NCBI GenBank assembly: GCA_016201205.1
Contig: JACQDF010000064.1
Coordinates: 1-49,236 of the forward strand
DNA length: 49,236 nucleotides
Direction: 5' to 3'
Source: Acidobacteriota bacterium
Lineage (GTDB): Bacteria > Acidobacteriota > Terriglobia > Bryobacterales > Bryobacteraceae
How positions within the stretch are numbered: position 1 is the stretch's first letter; every line of letters starts with the position of its first letter. Of this stretch, positions 1 through 10,302 are shown in pieces. Made by a program: the position numbers and the translations under genes. The notes beneath the pieces were generated by a model. It saw only the letters and a list, made by a program, of their open reading frames with translations, was not told the origin of the DNA and ran no database searches.

Positions 1-67
1 ACGTTACGGTTTCCTCATGCCGTCAGATCTTGCGGGACAGTCGTCATGACCCTGCTGGGTTCAACCG

Positions 68-94
68 CCGTATACGGAAAACCGTACGTACGGT
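68..94. promoter_or_regulatory. Two adjacent palindromes upstream of rsmI
   Basis: A perfect 10-bp palindrome CCGTATACGG (68-77) is followed by AAAA and then a perfect 14-bp palindrome ACCGTACGTACGGT (81-94). Both share the half-site CCGTA. This lies 66 bases before the rsmI start. The arrangement looks like a pair of protein-binding half-site dimers, or alternatively a cruciform or RNA-structured leader. The sequence shows the symmetry; the regulatory role is inferred. No cognate regulator is identified. Confidence 0.45.
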
Positions 95-105
95 GGTGTG
101 GGAGG

Positions 106-129
106 GGCTACGGGCGCAATCCCGTAGCC
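106..129 (+). other. 9-bp stem-loop in rsmI leader
   Basis: GGCTACGGG (106-114) pairs perfectly with CCCGTAGCC (121-129) across a 6-base loop. No T-run follows, so it is not a typical intrinsic terminator. It ends 16 bases before the rsmI Shine-Dalgarno sequence and could affect translation or mRNA stability. Positions 1-159 otherwise show nothing I recognise as a gene. Confidence 0.4.
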
Positions 130-159
130 TCAACCCGATCCGCGCAGGAGGATAGGAAC

Positions 160-984
160 ATGCCTGGTACGCTGTTCGTCGTCGCCACCCCCATTGGCAA
201 CCTCGAAGATCTCAGCCCGCGAGCCGCCCGCATCCTGCGTGACGTGGACCGGATCGCGTGTGAGGACACGCGGCATACGCGCAAGCTGCTCGAGCATCTG
301 GGAATAAGCAGGCCAATGATCAGCTACCATGAGCACAACGAGCGCGAGCGCACAGAGATGCTTCTCGAAGCACTGCGACGTGGCGAGAAGATCGCATTGC
401 TGTCCGATGCCGGCACTCCCCTGATCTCCGACCCTGGCTATCGGCTGGTGGAATGCGCGGTGGCGTCAGGGATTGCGGTGGTTCCCATTCCCGGACCGAG
501 CGCCGTCATCGCCGCGCTCTCGGCGTCAGGGCTGGGGACGGACACCTTCTATTTTGGCGGGTACTTTTTTGCAAAACGAACCCAACGCCGCAAGCAACTT
601 GAAGAAGTCAAGGGACTTGCGGCGACGCTGGTGTTCTTCGAGGCGCCCCACCGGATGCTCGAAACACTCGAGGACATCGAAGCCGTCCTCGGTCAGCGAA
701 AAGTAGTGCTGGCACGCGAACTGACGAAAATGCACGAGGAGCTCTTGCGAGGCTCGGCGGCCGAGCTGAAGGCGCTTCTCGAAGCCCGGCCGGCCATCAA
801 GGGCGAGATTACCGTACTGATCGGGAAGGCGGGTGTGCGAGCCGCTCAGCAGGAGCGTCCCGTTCCCGAACTCGTCGCAGCCTGCCAGGCACAAGGAATG
901 AGCCGCATGGATGCCATCAAGAAGGTGGCAAAGGATCTGGGGCTTCCCAAGCGCGACGTGTATCGCGCAGTGGAAAACCGCTGA
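160..984 (+). CDS. rsmI: 16S rRNA (cytidine-1402 2'-O)-methyltransferase RsmI
   Basis: The 274-residue protein is a tetrapyrrole-methylase-fold SAM methyltransferase. The family 2'-O-methylates C1402 in the decoding centre of 16S rRNA. The N-terminus carries the family signature ([14 protein letters not shown], then [12 protein letters not shown]), followed by [15 protein letters not shown] and the IPGPSA segment. The length matches the family. The reading frame is open from 46, but ATG at 160 is chosen because AGGAGG sits at 146-151 with normal spacing and because the family homology begins there. leuS follows 34 bases downstream on the same strand, so the two may be co-transcribed. The leader contains palindromes and a stem-loop. 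Confidence 0.93.
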   Translation: MPGTLFVVATPIGNLEDLSPRAARILRDVDRIACEDTRHTRKLLEHLGISRPMISYHEHNERERTEMLLEALRRGEKIALLSDAGTPLISDPGYRLVECAVASGIAVVPIPGPSAVIAALSASGLGTDTFYFGGYFFAKRTQRRKQLEEVKGLAATLVFFEAPHRMLETLEDIEAVLGQRKVVLARELTKMHEELLRGSAAELKALLEARPAIKGEITVLIGKAGVRAAQQERPVPELVAACQAQGMSRMDAIKKVAKDLGLPKRDVYRAVENR

Positions 985-1018
985 AGCACGATACACTGGA
1001 ATCATCCCGCGGTTCCCT

Positions 1019-3589
1019 ATGAGTGGCGAGAAGACTACCGAAAAGCACAGGCAGTACCCATATCACGAGATCGAGGCGAAGTGGCAGCGGTTTTGGGATG
1101 AGAACGAGACCTACCGCACGCCCAACCCGGCCGAAGCCGGCTTCGACGCGTCACGTCCGAAATTCTATGTGCTCGACATGTTTCCCTACCCGAGCGGCGA
1201 CGGCCTGCACGTGGGGCATCCGGAGGGCTACACGGCGACGGACATCATCTCGCGCTACCGCCGCAAAAAAGGAAGCAACGTGCTGCATCCGATGGGCTGG
1301 GACGCCTTCGGGCTGCCCGCCGAGCAGTACGCGATCAAGACGGGACAGCATCCGCGCATCACCACCGGGCGCAACGTCGAGCGCTTCCGCGAGCAATTGA
1401 AGCGGCTCGGCTTCTGCTACGACTGGAGCCGCGAGATCAACACCACCGACCCGGAGTATTTCAAGTGGACGCAGTGGATCTTTTTGCAGATCTACAACTC
1501 CTATTTGGACGAGGAGACACAGAAAGCGCGGCCGGTGGCGGAGCTGGAAGCGCGGGGCATGAGCCGCGAAGAGATCGACGCGCGGCGGCTGGCGTATGTC
1601 GCCGAGGTGCAGGTGAACTGGTGCCCCGGGCTGGGCACGGTGCTCGCCAATGAGGAAGTGCTCGACGGAAAAAGCGAAGTCGGCGGATTCCCCGTCGAGC
1701 GGCGGCCGCTGCGGCAATGGATGCTGCGGATTACGGCCTATGCCGAGCGGCTGATCGAAGAGCTGGAAGGGCTCGACTGGCCGGCGGGAATCAAGCGGCA
1801 CCAGCGCGAGTGGATCGGGCGTTCGGAAGGCGCCGACGTAAGATTTCCGGTGGCGGCCTCGACCAAGCACATCACGGTGTTCACCACGCGACCGGACACG
1901 CTGTACGGCGCCACGTACATGGTGCTCGCCCCCGAGCATCCGCTGGTGGACGAGATCACCACGCCTGAACAGCGGGCTGCCGTCGAAGCCTACCGCGCGG
2001 AAGTGGCCATGAAGTCCGACCTGGACCGGACCGCGCTGGCCAAGGAGAAAACCGGCGTCCCGACGGGCGGCATGGCGATCAATCCGGTGAACGGCGAGCA
2101 CATCCCCGTCTGGATCGCGGACTACGTCCTGATCAGTTACGGCACGGGCGCGATCATGGCGGTGCCGGCGCACGATGAGCGCGACTTCGAATTTGCGCGG
2201 CAGTTCGGACTGCCGGTCCGGAAGGTGGTCGAGCCTCCGGAGGGTGTGACGGACGAATGCTTCCTTGGCGACGGCGTGGCCATCCATTCGCCCATCTTTG
2301 ACGGGCAGCCGACGCCCGAAGCGAAAAGGAAGATCACCGCCTGGCTGGAAGGGCGCGGCCTGGGTCGCAAGACAATCCACTATAAACTGCGCGACTGGCT
2401 GTTCGCGCGACAGCGTTATTGGGGCGAACCGTTCCCGATTATCTGGGAAGACGGCCGTCACTACGCAGTGCCGGAAGCCGAGCTGCCCGTAGTTCCGCCG
2501 GAACTGGAGGATTACCAGCCGACCGGCACACCGGAGCCGCCTTTGGCCAAGGCGAAAGAATGGGTGCGCTATGGCGAGCATGCCATGCGCGAGACGAACA
2601 CCATGCCGCAATGGGCCGGCTCCTGCTGGTACTACCTGCGCTTTATCGACGCGAAGAACCATACGCGCCTGGTGGGCGCAGAGGCTGAGAGATATTGGAT
2701 GGGCGCCAACCCGAATCCCGGCGGCGTCGATCTCTATGTCGGCGGGACGGAGCACGCGGTGCTGCACCTGCTGTATGCGCGCTTCTGGCACAAGGTGCTC
2801 TACGATCTGGGTTATGTGTCGACGCCGGAGCCTTTTCAGAAGCTGGTGAACCAGGGCCTGATCCTGGGCGAGGACGGCCAGAAGATGTCGAAGTCGCGAG
2901 GCAACGTGATCAACCCCGACCAGGTGATCGAAGAGTACGGCGCCGATTCGTTGCGGCTGTTCGAGATGTTCATGGGGCCGCTGGAGCAGGTGAAGCCCTG
3001 GAGCACGAAAGGCGTCGAGGGCGTGTATCGTTTTCTGGGCCGCGTGTGGCGTCTGGTCCACGACGAGAACGGGGATTTTTCTCCGAAGGTGCGGGACGCC
3101 GGGCCGCCGGCGAAGCTGCTCCGAGTGCTGCACGAGACGATCCGCAAGGTGGAAACGGACATCGACGCCATGTCGTTCAACACGGCGATCGCGCAGATGA
3201 TGGTGTGCGTGAACGAGCTGACGGCTTCAGAGGTGCGCCCGGTGAGCGTCCTGGCGCAGTTTCTGCACGTGCTGAATCCGTTTGCGCCGCACCTGACGGA
3301 AGAGTTGTACCAGATCCTGACGGCGCGCTTCCCCGTGTTGCCGCCAGGGCCGCTCTCCGGGCTGGCGTGGCCGAAGTTCGATCCCGGCTATCTGATCGAG
3401 GACACGATGGAGATCGTAGTGCAGGTGAACGGCAAAGTGCGGGACCGGTTGGTGGTGCCTGTGGATATTGACGCCGAGACGCTGAAGGCGGCCGTGCTCG
3501 CCAGCGAACGCGTCAAGGAACTCGTGAACGGCAAAGAGATCAAGAAGGTCGTTGTGGTGCCCAAGCGGCTGGTGAACGTGGTTTTGTGA
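1019..3589 (+). CDS. leuS: Leucyl-tRNA synthetase
   Basis: The 856-residue class I aminoacyl-tRNA synthetase charges tRNA-Leu with leucine in the cytoplasm. The HIGH-type motif reads HVGH at residues 64-67 and the KMSKS motif lies at 622-626. The inserted CP1 editing domain is visible ([19 protein letters not shown]). The C-terminal anticodon-binding part ends with the VQVNGKVRD segment usual for bacterial LeuRS. Length is typical. ATG 1019 begins the family N-terminus ([15 protein letters not shown]); the longer open frame from 911 lies inside rsmI. The stop codon overlaps the GTG start of the next gene, an ABC exporter subunit, which suggests translational coupling. Confidence 0.97.
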   Translation: MSGEKTTEKHRQYPYHEIEAKWQRFWDENETYRTPNPAEAGFDASRPKFYVLDMFPYPSGDGLHVGHPEGYTATDIISRYRRKKGSNVLHPMGWDAFGLPAEQYAIKTGQHPRITTGRNVERFREQLKRLGFCYDWSREINTTDPEYFKWTQWIFLQIYNSYLDEETQKARPVAELEARGMSREEIDARRLAYVAEVQVNWCPGLGTVLANEEVLDGKSEVGGFPVERRPLRQWMLRITAYAERLIEELEGLDWPAGIKRHQREWIGRSEGADVRFPVAASTKHITVFTTRPDTLYGATYMVLAPEHPLVDEITTPEQRAAVEAYRAEVAMKSDLDRTALAKEKTGVPTGGMAINPVNGEHIPVWIADYVLISYGTGAIMAVPAHDERDFEFARQFGLPVRKVVEPPEGVTDECFLGDGVAIHSPIFDGQPTPEAKRKITAWLEGRGLGRKTIHYKLRDWLFARQRYWGEPFPIIWEDGRHYAVPEAELPVVPPELEDYQPTGTPEPPLAKAKEWVRYGEHAMRETNTMPQWAGSCWYYLRFIDAKNHTRLVGAEAERYWMGANPNPGGVDLYVGGTEHAVLHLLYARFWHKVLYDLGYVSTPEPFQKLVNQGLILGEDGQKMSKSRGNVINPDQVIEEYGADSLRLFEMFMGPLEQVKPWSTKGVEGVYRFLGRVWRLVHDENGDFSPKVRDAGPPAKLLRVLHETIRKVETDIDAMSFNTAIAQMMVCVNELTASEVRPVSVLAQFLHVLNPFAPHLTEELYQILTARFPVLPPGPLSGLAWPKFDPGYLIEDTMEIVVQVNGKVRDRLVVPVDIDAETLKAAVLASERVKELVNGKEIKKVVVVPKRLVNVVL

Positions 3590-5355
3590 AGGGGCGGGCG
3601 CTCTACATCCAACTGCTGACGCGTTATCTGGTTCCGCAGGCCGGTAAGGCGGGCTTGCTGGCGTTCTGCCTGTTCGCTTCGATCGGCCTCCAGCTCTACA
3701 TCCCGCAGCTCGTGCGCGCGTTCATCGACCTCGCCTCTTCAGGCGGCCAGGGACTGAACCGCATCGCGCTCACGTTCCTCGCGCTCGCGCTCGCCAATCA
3801 GCTTCTTTCGGCGGCCTCGACGTACTTGTCCGCGGATGTCGGCTGGCGAGCCACCAACCTTCTGCGGGCGGATCTGTTCCGCCACGTGCTGGGGCTCGAC
3901 ATGGCCTGGCACAAGGACCGCACGCCGGGCGAGATGATCGAGCGTATTGACGGCGATGTCACCAGCGTCTCGAATTTCTTTTCGCAGTTTGTCGTCCGCG
4001 TGTCGGCCGCGCTGTTTCTCACCGCAGGAGTGCTGGCGCTGCTGTGGCGGGAGCAGTGGCGGGTTGGACTCGCGCTTACGGTGTTCACGTTCGTGGCGGC
4101 GTCGGTGCTGCATCGGCGGCGCGAGATCGCTGTCGCCCCCACGCGCGAGGAGCGGGAAATGTCGGCTCAATTGTTCGGTTTCATCGAGGAGCGGCTGACC
4201 GGGCTGGACGACATCCGCGCCAACGGCGCCGGGCGATATGTGATGCACCGCTTCCTGGATATTCAGAGGCAATGGTTTGCCAAGGCGCTGCGCGCCTGGT
4301 GGCTGCGCAGCGCCATCTGGCTGTCGATGGGGATTCTGTTCGCCAGCGGCTATGTGCTTACGCTCGGCCTTGGCATCGGGCTGTATCTGGGCGGCGCGGC
4401 GACGCTGGGGACGGTGTATCTGTTCTTCAATTACATGTCCATGCTCGAGGCGCCGCTCGACCAGATCACTCAACAATTGCAGGAGTTCCAGCGCGCCGCG
4501 GCCGGGCTTCGCCGTGTCCGCGAGCTGCTCGGCGCCGAACGGACCGTCCGGGACGGAAGCCGGCTGCTGGCAGCACGCAGAGGGCATCGCGTGGAATTTG
4601 AAAATGTGCGGTTCCGCTACCGGGAGCAGGAAGTGCTCAAGGGCATCCGCTTCCGCCTCGAACCCGGCGAAACACTTGGGCTGCTTGGCCGGACGGGCAG
4701 CGGCAAAACGACGCTGATCCGCCTGCTGTTCCGCCTTTACGATGCGACCGAAGGACGCGTTCTCGTGGACGGCATCGACCTCAAAGAGATGCGAATCGAG
4801 GACCTGCGGCAGCGCGTCGGACTGGTGACGCAGGACGTCCAGTTGTTTCACGGAACGGTCCGTGAGAATCTGACTTTTTTCGACTCTCGCATCCCCGGCG
4901 GCCGGATCCTCGAAGTGGTCGATCAGCTCGGCATCCGCTCCTGGCTGGAGAAACTCCCCGAAGGTCTCGACACGCCTTTGCAGGCGAGTGGCAGCGGCCT
5001 GTCAGCCGGCGAGTCGCAGTTGCTCGCCTTCGCCCGCATCTTTCTCAAAGACCCCGGGCTGGTGATTCTGGACGAGCCGAGCAGCCGGCTGGATCCGGCC
5101 ACCGAGCGGCTGTTGAACAACGCCGTCGACCGGCTGCTCGAAGGCCGCACCGGCATCCTCATCGCGCATCGCCTCGAGACCGTCGAGCGCGTGGACAAAA
5201 TCATGGTGCTGGCGGACGGGCAGATCGTGGAATTCGGCTCGCGGGAGGCGCTGGCCGGGAATCCGGCGTCCCGTTACTCCGCCTTGCTGCGGCTTTCGGC
5301 GGACCGCGGCCCCGGCCTGACGCTGGATGAGCCGCTCGAAAGGCTGAGCGAATGA
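3586..5355 (+). CDS. ABC exporter half-transporter, subunit A (canonical Walker B, altered signature)
   Basis: The 589-residue protein has an N-terminal six-helix membrane domain (about residues 1-310) and a C-terminal ATP-binding domain. Walker A is GRTGSGKTT, the Q-loop is VTQDVQLF, Walker B is LVILDEPSS with its catalytic glutamate, and the switch histidine is in LIAHRLE. The signature motif is LSAGE rather than LSGGQ. It starts with GTG overlapping the leuS stop, and its own stop overlaps the next ATG (ATGA at 5352-5355), so the two ABC genes are probably coupled. The pairing with the next protein suggests a heterodimeric exporter in which this subunit supplies the hydrolysing Walker motifs. 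The substrate cannot be told from sequence. Confidence 0.88.
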   Translation: MKGRALYIQLLTRYLVPQAGKAGLLAFCLFASIGLQLYIPQLVRAFIDLASSGGQGLNRIALTFLALALANQLLSAASTYLSADVGWRATNLLRADLFRHVLGLDMAWHKDRTPGEMIERIDGDVTSVSNFFSQFVVRVSAALFLTAGVLALLWREQWRVGLALTVFTFVAASVLHRRREIAVAPTREEREMSAQLFGFIEERLTGLDDIRANGAGRYVMHRFLDIQRQWFAKALRAWWLRSAIWLSMGILFASGYVLTLGLGIGLYLGGAATLGTVYLFFNYMSMLEAPLDQITQQLQEFQRAAAGLRRVRELLGAERTVRDGSRLLAARRGHRVEFENVRFRYREQEVLKGIRFRLEPGETLGLLGRTGSGKTTLIRLLFRLYDATEGRVLVDGIDLKEMRIEDLRQRVGLVTQDVQLFHGTVRENLTFFDSRIPGGRILEVVDQLGIRSWLEKLPEGLDTPLQASGSGLSAGESQLLAFARIFLKDPGLVILDEPSSRLDPATERLLNNAVDRLLEGRTGILIAHRLETVERVDKIMVLADGQIVEFGSREALAGNPASRYSALLRLSADRGPGLTLDEPLERLSE

Positions 5356-7151
5356 CGACCTGGCAATACATGCGGCGGCTGGTCGCCTGGAAACGCGTCG
5401 AGTTCTTGTGGAACGCGCTGGCCTGGGGCGTGTTCCATCTCATTCCGCTGGCCTACGGTCTGCTGGTGAAAGGCATTTTCGACGCGCTTTCCAAAGGCGA
5501 AAGCGCAGGCGCCAATGCATGGACGCTGCTGGCGATTCTGGCCACCGCGTATGCATCGCGCCAGGCGGCCTTCTTGTGCGGATTCCGCCTGTTCAGCCGC
5601 TATTATCTGAGCGTCGAGGCGTTCCTGCGCCGCAACCTGCTCGACTACCTGATGCGGGCGCGCGGCTCGCGCGTGCTGCCGGAGTCGCCTTCCGAATCTG
5701 TCTCGCGCTTCCGCGACGACGTGAATGACATCGCCGCCTACAGTGAGAGTTGGATCGACTTTGGCGGATTTGTCCTGTACGGAGTGGCCGCCATCGGCCT
5801 GCTGCTCTACACCGACGCGCTGATCGCCACCCTTGTCTCGACGCCGTTGTTGGGGATGACGCTGGTGATGCGCCGCCTCTCTCCCGTGATCCGCTCCTAC
5901 CGGCGCAGGATGCGGGAAGCGACGGCTCGGGTGACCGGCTTCATCGGCGAGGCGTTTGCCGCCGCCCAGGCAGTGAAAGTCGCGGGCCAGGAAGAATCGG
6001 TGACCGCGCACTTCCGCACGCTCGGTGACGAGCGGCGAAAGCGCGCGCTGGCGGACGTGCTGCTGACCGAGATGATCCGCGGCGTGAATAACGGCCTGGT
6101 CTATGTGGGCATTGGCCTGGTGCTGACGCTGGCGGCGGCCAAGCTTCGAAGCGGCACGTTCACCGTGGGCGACCTGGCGTTGTTCATCCAACTGCTTCCC
6201 CGCGTCACCAGCGTGCTGACCTTCGTCGGGGACGTGATGGCGCAACACCGGCGCGTCAAGGTGGCGACGGACCGGATGGAGCGGCTGCTGGTGGACGCGC
6301 CACCCGGGCAGATCATGGATCCACGCCCCATCGAGCTCACCGGACCCATGCCTCGGTACGTGCCGGAAGCTCGCGAGGGCGAGCCGCTCGAGACAGTCGA
6401 AGTGCGCAACCTGACTTTCCGCTATCCGGCCTCGGAGGCCGGCGTCTCAAACATCAACTTCCAGCTCCGCCGGGGCGACTTTGTCGTGATCACCGGGCGG
6501 ATCGGCTCCGGCAAGACGACGCTGCTTCGCGTCCTGCAAGGACTGCTGCCCAACAATAGCGGCGAGGTTCTTTGGAATGGACGCGTGGTGGAAGACCCCG
6601 CTACATTCTTCACTCCGCCGCATTCGAGCTACACGGCGCAAGTGCCGCGCCTGTTCAGCGAATCGCTTCGCGACAATGTGTTGTTTGGCGAACCGGCCGA
6701 GGACCGGCTGGCGCCGGCCATGGATCTGGCGGCCATGGGACCGGACCTGGCCGCGCTCGAGAACGGGCTGGATACTCTGGTCGGCACGCGCGGCGTCAAG
6801 CTCTCCGGCGGGCAAATCCAGCGGGCGAGCGCGGCCCGCATGTTCGCCCGCGGCGCCGATCTGCTCATTTTCGACGATCTCTCCTCGGCGCTGGACGTGG
6901 CGACCGAGCAGCAGCTTTGGGAGAGCCTGTTCCGCGAGCGGGAAGCGACGTGCCTGGTGGTGAGCCACCGGCGGCTGGCTCTGCGGCGCGCGACGAAGGT
7001 GCTGCTGATGAGCCAGGGGAGCATCGCAGGGCAGGGGCGGCTCGGCGAGCTGATCGAATCGAGCGCGGAGATGCGGCGGTTGTGGGAGGAGGAAGAGGAG
7101 GAAGAGGGCCGTGGCCCCGGCAACGGCGCCCCGTCTACCCCCGCCCGATGA
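5352..7151 (+). CDS. ABC exporter half-transporter, subunit B (degenerate Walker B, canonical signature)
   Basis: The 599-residue partner of the preceding gene has the same layout: membrane domain then nucleotide-binding domain. Walker A is GRIGSGKTT and the signature is the canonical LSGGQ. Walker B ends LLIFDDLSS, so the catalytic glutamate is replaced by aspartate; the switch histidine is in VVSHRR. The last residues are very acidic (a run of glutamates). In known heterodimeric exporters, one composite ATP site is catalytic and the other degenerate. Here the degenerate site would combine this Walker B with LSAGE of subunit A, which fits that scheme exactly. The 3' end overlaps the convergent SDR gene by 17 bases. 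Confidence 0.88.
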   Translation: MTTWQYMRRLVAWKRVEFLWNALAWGVFHLIPLAYGLLVKGIFDALSKGESAGANAWTLLAILATAYASRQAAFLCGFRLFSRYYLSVEAFLRRNLLDYLMRARGSRVLPESPSESVSRFRDDVNDIAAYSESWIDFGGFVLYGVAAIGLLLYTDALIATLVSTPLLGMTLVMRRLSPVIRSYRRRMREATARVTGFIGEAFAAAQAVKVAGQEESVTAHFRTLGDERRKRALADVLLTEMIRGVNNGLVYVGIGLVLTLAAAKLRSGTFTVGDLALFIQLLPRVTSVLTFVGDVMAQHRRVKVATDRMERLLVDAPPGQIMDPRPIELTGPMPRYVPEAREGEPLETVEVRNLTFRYPASEAGVSNINFQLRRGDFVVITGRIGSGKTTLLRVLQGLLPNNSGEVLWNGRVVEDPATFFTPPHSSYTAQVPRLFSESLRDNVLFGEPAEDRLAPAMDLAAMGPDLAALENGLDTLVGTRGVKLSGGQIQRASAARMFARGADLLIFDDLSSALDVATEQQLWESLFREREATCLVVSHRRLALRRATKVLLMSQGSIAGQGRLGELIESSAEMRRLWEEEEEEEGRGPGNGAPSTPAR

Positions 7152-7893
7152 ACGGCATCTTCGTGGCCATCACCGTCAGGAACTGCACATTGGCGTCCAG
7201 CGGCAGACTCGCCATGTAGAGGACGGCATCGGCCACATGCCGCACATCCATGCGCGGCTCCACCATCATCGCGCCGCTCGCCTGAGGGACGCCGGCGGTC
7301 ATGCGCTCGGTCATTTCGGTGGCCGCGTTGCCGATGTCGATCTGGCCACAGGCAATGTCGTACTTGCGCCCATCGAGCGAGATGCATTTGGTAAGCCCGG
7401 TGATGGCGTGTTTGGTTGCCGTATACGGCGCCGAGTTCGGCCGGGGCGCGTGAGCCGAGATCGAGCCATTGTTGATAATGCGCCCTCCGCGAGGGTCCTG
7501 CGACTTCATGAGCTTGATCGCTTCCTGCGCGCAGAGGAATGCGCCCGTGAGGTTGACGCCCAGCACTCGGTTCCACTGCTCGTAGGTCAGATCCTCCATC
7601 GGAACGCCAGGTGCGCTGGCGCCTGCGTTGTTGAACAGAACGTCCAGGCGGCCGAAGGCTTCTTTCGTCCTGGCGAACAGCGATTGAACGGAATCAGGTC
7701 TGCTGACGTCGGTGGGCACGGCCAGCATCCTGCCTCCCGAGGGCTGTGCCATCGAGGCGGTGCGCTCCAGTTCCGCGGCGCGGCGTCCGGCGAGCGCTAC
7801 CGAGTAACCGGCGGACTGGAAGGCGCGGGCGACCGCCCTGCCAATGCCGCTGCCGGCCCCGGTCACGAGTGCGATCCTGGCGCTGGGTGTCAT
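7135..7893 (-). CDS. SDR-family NAD(P)-dependent oxidoreductase
   Basis: The 252-residue classical short-chain dehydrogenase/reductase has a Rossmann nucleotide-binding motif (TGAGSGIG) near residue 12, the NNAG motif, a catalytic serine in INNGSIS, and the YxxxK pair in PYTATKHAI. Length is normal for a classical SDR. The basic residues after the glycine motif (GRR) lean towards NADP(H), which is inference. The substrate is unknown. It is convergent with the ABC exporter operon and appears to be a single-gene unit. Confidence 0.88.
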   Translation of the reverse strand: MTPSARIALVTGAGSGIGRAVARAFQSAGYSVALAGRRAAELERTASMAQPSGGRMLAVPTDVSRPDSVQSLFARTKEAFGRLDVLFNNAGASAPGVPMEDLTYEQWNRVLGVNLTGAFLCAQEAIKLMKSQDPRGGRIINNGSISAHAPRPNSAPYTATKHAITGLTKCISLDGRKYDIACGQIDIGNAATEMTERMTAGVPQASGAMMVEPRMDVRHVADAVLYMASLPLDANVQFLTVMATKMPFIGRG

Positions 7894-8021
7894 GCCCGTT
7901 GTTATCTCATACCACTACCGGGGCGCGCCTTACGCGAGCGGAGGCGATACGGCCCGAGCAGCATCTCCATGTCCCCCTTGAGCCAGCCAGACTGTTCGCC
8001 ATCGCCTCCGGCGTGCGGTGC

Positions 8022-8050
8022 TTGACAATAAATGAATGTCCATTTATGTT
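8022..8050 (+). promoter_or_regulatory. Sigma-70-type promoter with a palindromic operator filling the spacer
   Basis: A consensus -35 (TTGACA, 8022-8027) and a 4/6 -10 (TATGTT, 8045-8050) are separated by exactly 17 bases. The spacer and the first three bases of the -10 hold a perfect inverted repeat, ATAAATG / CATTTAT (8028-8034 and 8041-8047), with a 6-base centre. Operators of this shape are typical of TetR- or MarR-type repressors. It reads towards the DHFR-like gene starting 48 bases downstream. No such repressor gene is recognisable nearby. Confidence 0.65.
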
Positions 8051-8097
8051 CGATCCAGTCCGCGCTGGCCCACGGAGGCGCGGAAGGAGAAGCAGCC

Positions 8098-8652
8098 ATG
8101 AAACGCAAGCGCAGAATCATCGTCTACATCGCAACGAGCGCCGATGGCTATATTGCCCGCGCCGACGGCGGCGTCGAGTGGCTGGACCGCCCGCGGCCGG
8201 CCGGCAGCTACGGCATGTACGCGTTCTTCCGCACAATCGACACGATCCTGTGGGGGAGGAAGACCTACGACCAGGCGGTCGCCCAAGCTGAAGGCGTCCA
8301 AGGCTACGGCCCGAAAGTCAAACACTACGTCTTCTCACGACGGCCGCCGAAATCGCCGGCGCCGGGAGTCGAGTTCGTCAGCGAGCCGGTTGGCGACTTC
8401 GCAAGGCGCCTTCGCGGGGAGCCGGGCAAGGACATCTGGATGATGGGCGGCGGCGGCCTGATCGCCTCGTTCCTGGATGAAGGTGAGATCGACGAGTTCA
8501 GCATCCACGTGATTCCCGCCTTTATCGGCGAAGGCATTCCGCTCATCCAGCCCCGGCGCCGGCTGATTCCGCTCGAGCTGCGGTCGGTGCGCCGCTTCCC
8601 CGACGGGGTCGTGCACCTTAACTATCGTGTGAGCCGCCGGCGCAGCGCGTGA
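8098..8652 (+). CDS. Dihydrofolate reductase family protein (RibD C-terminal-like)
   Basis: The 184-residue protein belongs to the DHFR-like / RibD C-terminal reductase group, often annotated YwjB/YyaP-like. Features seen are the N-terminal strand IIVYIATSADGYIAR, the WGRKTYD segment, a glycine-rich dinucleotide-binding stretch (IWMMGGGGLIASFLDEGEIDEF), and a C-terminal GEGIPLI. Members are NADPH-dependent reductases of mostly unknown substrate; this is not the essential folA enzyme by sequence pattern. ATG 8098 is preferred over the in-frame ATG at 8032 because AAGGAGA lies at 8084-8090 and because 8032 falls inside the operator. The upstream promoter looks repressor-controlled. Confidence 0.85.
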   Translation: MKRKRRIIVYIATSADGYIARADGGVEWLDRPRPAGSYGMYAFFRTIDTILWGRKTYDQAVAQAEGVQGYGPKVKHYVFSRRPPKSPAPGVEFVSEPVGDFARRLRGEPGKDIWMMGGGGLIASFLDEGEIDEFSIHVIPAFIGEGIPLIQPRRRLIPLELRSVRRFPDGVVHLNYRVSRRRSA

Positions 8653-8655
8653 GCT

Positions 8656-9237
8656 TCAGTCCGACTCGACGCCTGCTGCCTCCGGCTCCGTGCTGCGATG
8701 GCGGCGGCGCCGGCGCGATTCGCTCTTCTTCAGGATCAGAGAGCCGGTCACGAGAAACAATGCTACTTTCAGGACCTCGGAAACGGAGAAGGCGGTGTGA
8801 AATGCCCAAAAGCGCGACCGCGCCGGCAAGGGGACACTGGGCGGGACGAAATCGAGCTGGCGGCCCAGGAGCGTAATCTCCGGCGTGAGATAGACTTTTT
8901 GCAGCACCACGATGATCAGCAATGCCAGCGAAAGCGACATGATCACTTTCTTGCCATTGGTGGCGAACAGCAGGGAGAGCCCCAGCGACAGCGCGAGAAC
9001 CACCTGCGCCGTTCCATACCAATCGAAGAAAAAGCGGTTGAGCTCGGAGATCTGGTAGCGGAGAAAAATGCGGGCGCCTTCCGACCCGATCCGGAGCATC
9101 AGCAGGTAGGTTTGCGGCGCCGGCCCTTCCAGAAGCCTGTCCACGCCACGGAAGTTCTGGATCGCGACCACGGACATGGCGATGGTGAGCCCGATCCAGA
9201 CGCCCAGGATCAGCATCGATAGCCGGCGGGTATGCAT
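8656..9237 (-). CDS. Four-helix integral membrane protein (DUF4149/TMEM205-like by pattern)
   Basis: The 193-residue protein has about four hydrophobic segments (near residues 6-27, 70-90, 95-113 and 150-172). A short, strongly basic C-terminal tail follows. The first helix (LGVWIGLTIAMSVVA) and the FWAFHTAFSVSEVLKVALFL segment resemble DUF4149/TMEM205-type proteins, but the family call is tentative. ATG at 9237 begins the protein just before the first helix. The open frame continues upstream to 10221, but that part is the antisense of the PIG-L gene. It is divergent from the PIG-L gene, sharing a very short intergenic region. Function is unknown. Confidence 0.7.
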   Translation of the reverse strand: MHTRRLSMLILGVWIGLTIAMSVVAIQNFRGVDRLLEGPAPQTYLLMLRIGSEGARIFLRYQISELNRFFFDWYGTAQVVLALSLGLSLLFATNGKKVIMSLSLALLIIVVLQKVYLTPEITLLGRQLDFVPPSVPLPARSRFWAFHTAFSVSEVLKVALFLVTGSLILKKSESRRRRRHRSTEPEAAGVESD

Positions 9238-9321
9238 GCAGGAATCCTTTCGATTGTAACCCAAGGGGGCCGGTATCGAGTCACCATGACGCCTTTCGCA
9301 AATCTCGCTAGAATCGCCCTG

Positions 9322-10266
9322 ATGCTGCGAAGAAACTTTCTTCTGCTTCCGGCCGGCGCCGCTGCCGCCGCCGCCCAAGACACCCGTCCCATCGAATCCT
9401 ACGATGACCATGGCCCGCTGGTCATCGAGCGTCCCCGCCCGGGAAGGCCGCGCGCCGGGCAAGTCGCAGTCGCCATCCAGCCGCACTCGGACGACGTTCC
9501 CATCCTTGCCGCCGGCACTTTCTTCAAATTGATGGACGAAGGCGCCGCCGGCTACTTCATTCGCGTCACCAACGACGACATGGCGGGCCCCGGCTGGTAT
9601 GCCGAAACCGTCACCGCCAACGAGCGCGACCAGAATGCTCTGGCCAAAGTCTTTGGCGTCAAACGCTCCTTCGACCTCAACTACAACAACCACATGATGG
9701 ACAACATCGCCCGCGCCGAATTGCGGGCCCGCTTTATCTTCCTGTTCCGCCTGCTCAAGGCCGACATCATCCTCACCTACGATCCGTGGGGGCACTACGA
9801 GGAGAACCCGGACCACTACGTCACCAGCGCCTGTGTCGAGGCAGCGGCCTGGATGGCGGGCGGCGCCAAGGATTATCCGGAGCACTTCGCCGCCGGCCTT
9901 GCGCCGCACGGCGTGAAAGAGAAGTACTACTTTGCCCGCTTCCAGCAGCGCGTCAACCGGGTCGTCGATATCAGCCAGTGGGTGGAGCGCAAGATCGACG
10001 TGAACCTCGAGAACAAGGCGCAGGGGCCCGCCGGAGAAAACGGCGTCCGCCTTCGCTCGCGCCTTGAAAAGGAGGACAAGCGGCTGCCGCTGCTCAGCGG
10101 CGACAACGCCAGCGCCAACCGGAACTATATCCGTGAATTCGTTCTCGCCCGCGACCGCGAGACCGGCCAGCGCTACGGCCTCGCTTATGCCGAGCAGTTT
10201 CACCACATCGGCTCGCCGCAAGACCGCGTCGAGGACTACATCCGGCGCAACGCACTGCCCCGGTGA
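9322..10266 (+). CDS. PIG-L family deacetylase, exported
   Basis: The 314-residue protein shows the PIG-L/LmbE zinc-site motif as QPHSDDVP (usual form PHPDDE). A Gly-Trp-Tyr-rich segment and a downstream HY-x-x-NPDHY histidine cluster follow, consistent with a zinc-dependent N-acetyl hydrolase. The family removes acetyl groups from N-acetylglucosaminyl compounds. The substrate here is unknown. The N-terminus from 9322 is a plausible signal peptide (LRRNFLLLPAGAAAAAAQ), so it probably acts outside the cytoplasm. An alternative ATG at 9286 adds 12 residues; neither has a strong Shine-Dalgarno. The serine in PHSDD is a departure from the common proline. Confidence 0.82.
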   Translation: MLRRNFLLLPAGAAAAAAQDTRPIESYDDHGPLVIERPRPGRPRAGQVAVAIQPHSDDVPILAAGTFFKLMDEGAAGYFIRVTNDDMAGPGWYAETVTANERDQNALAKVFGVKRSFDLNYNNHMMDNIARAELRARFIFLFRLLKADIILTYDPWGHYEENPDHYVTSACVEAAAWMAGGAKDYPEHFAAGLAPHGVKEKYYFARFQQRVNRVVDISQWVERKIDVNLENKAQGPAGENGVRLRSRLEKEDKRLPLLSGDNASANRNYIREFVLARDRETGQRYGLAYAEQFHHIGSPQDRVEDYIRRNALPR

Positions 10267-10302
10267 TGCCGGGTGCTACGCTGGACGGAGCAGGGAAAAC
10301 TC

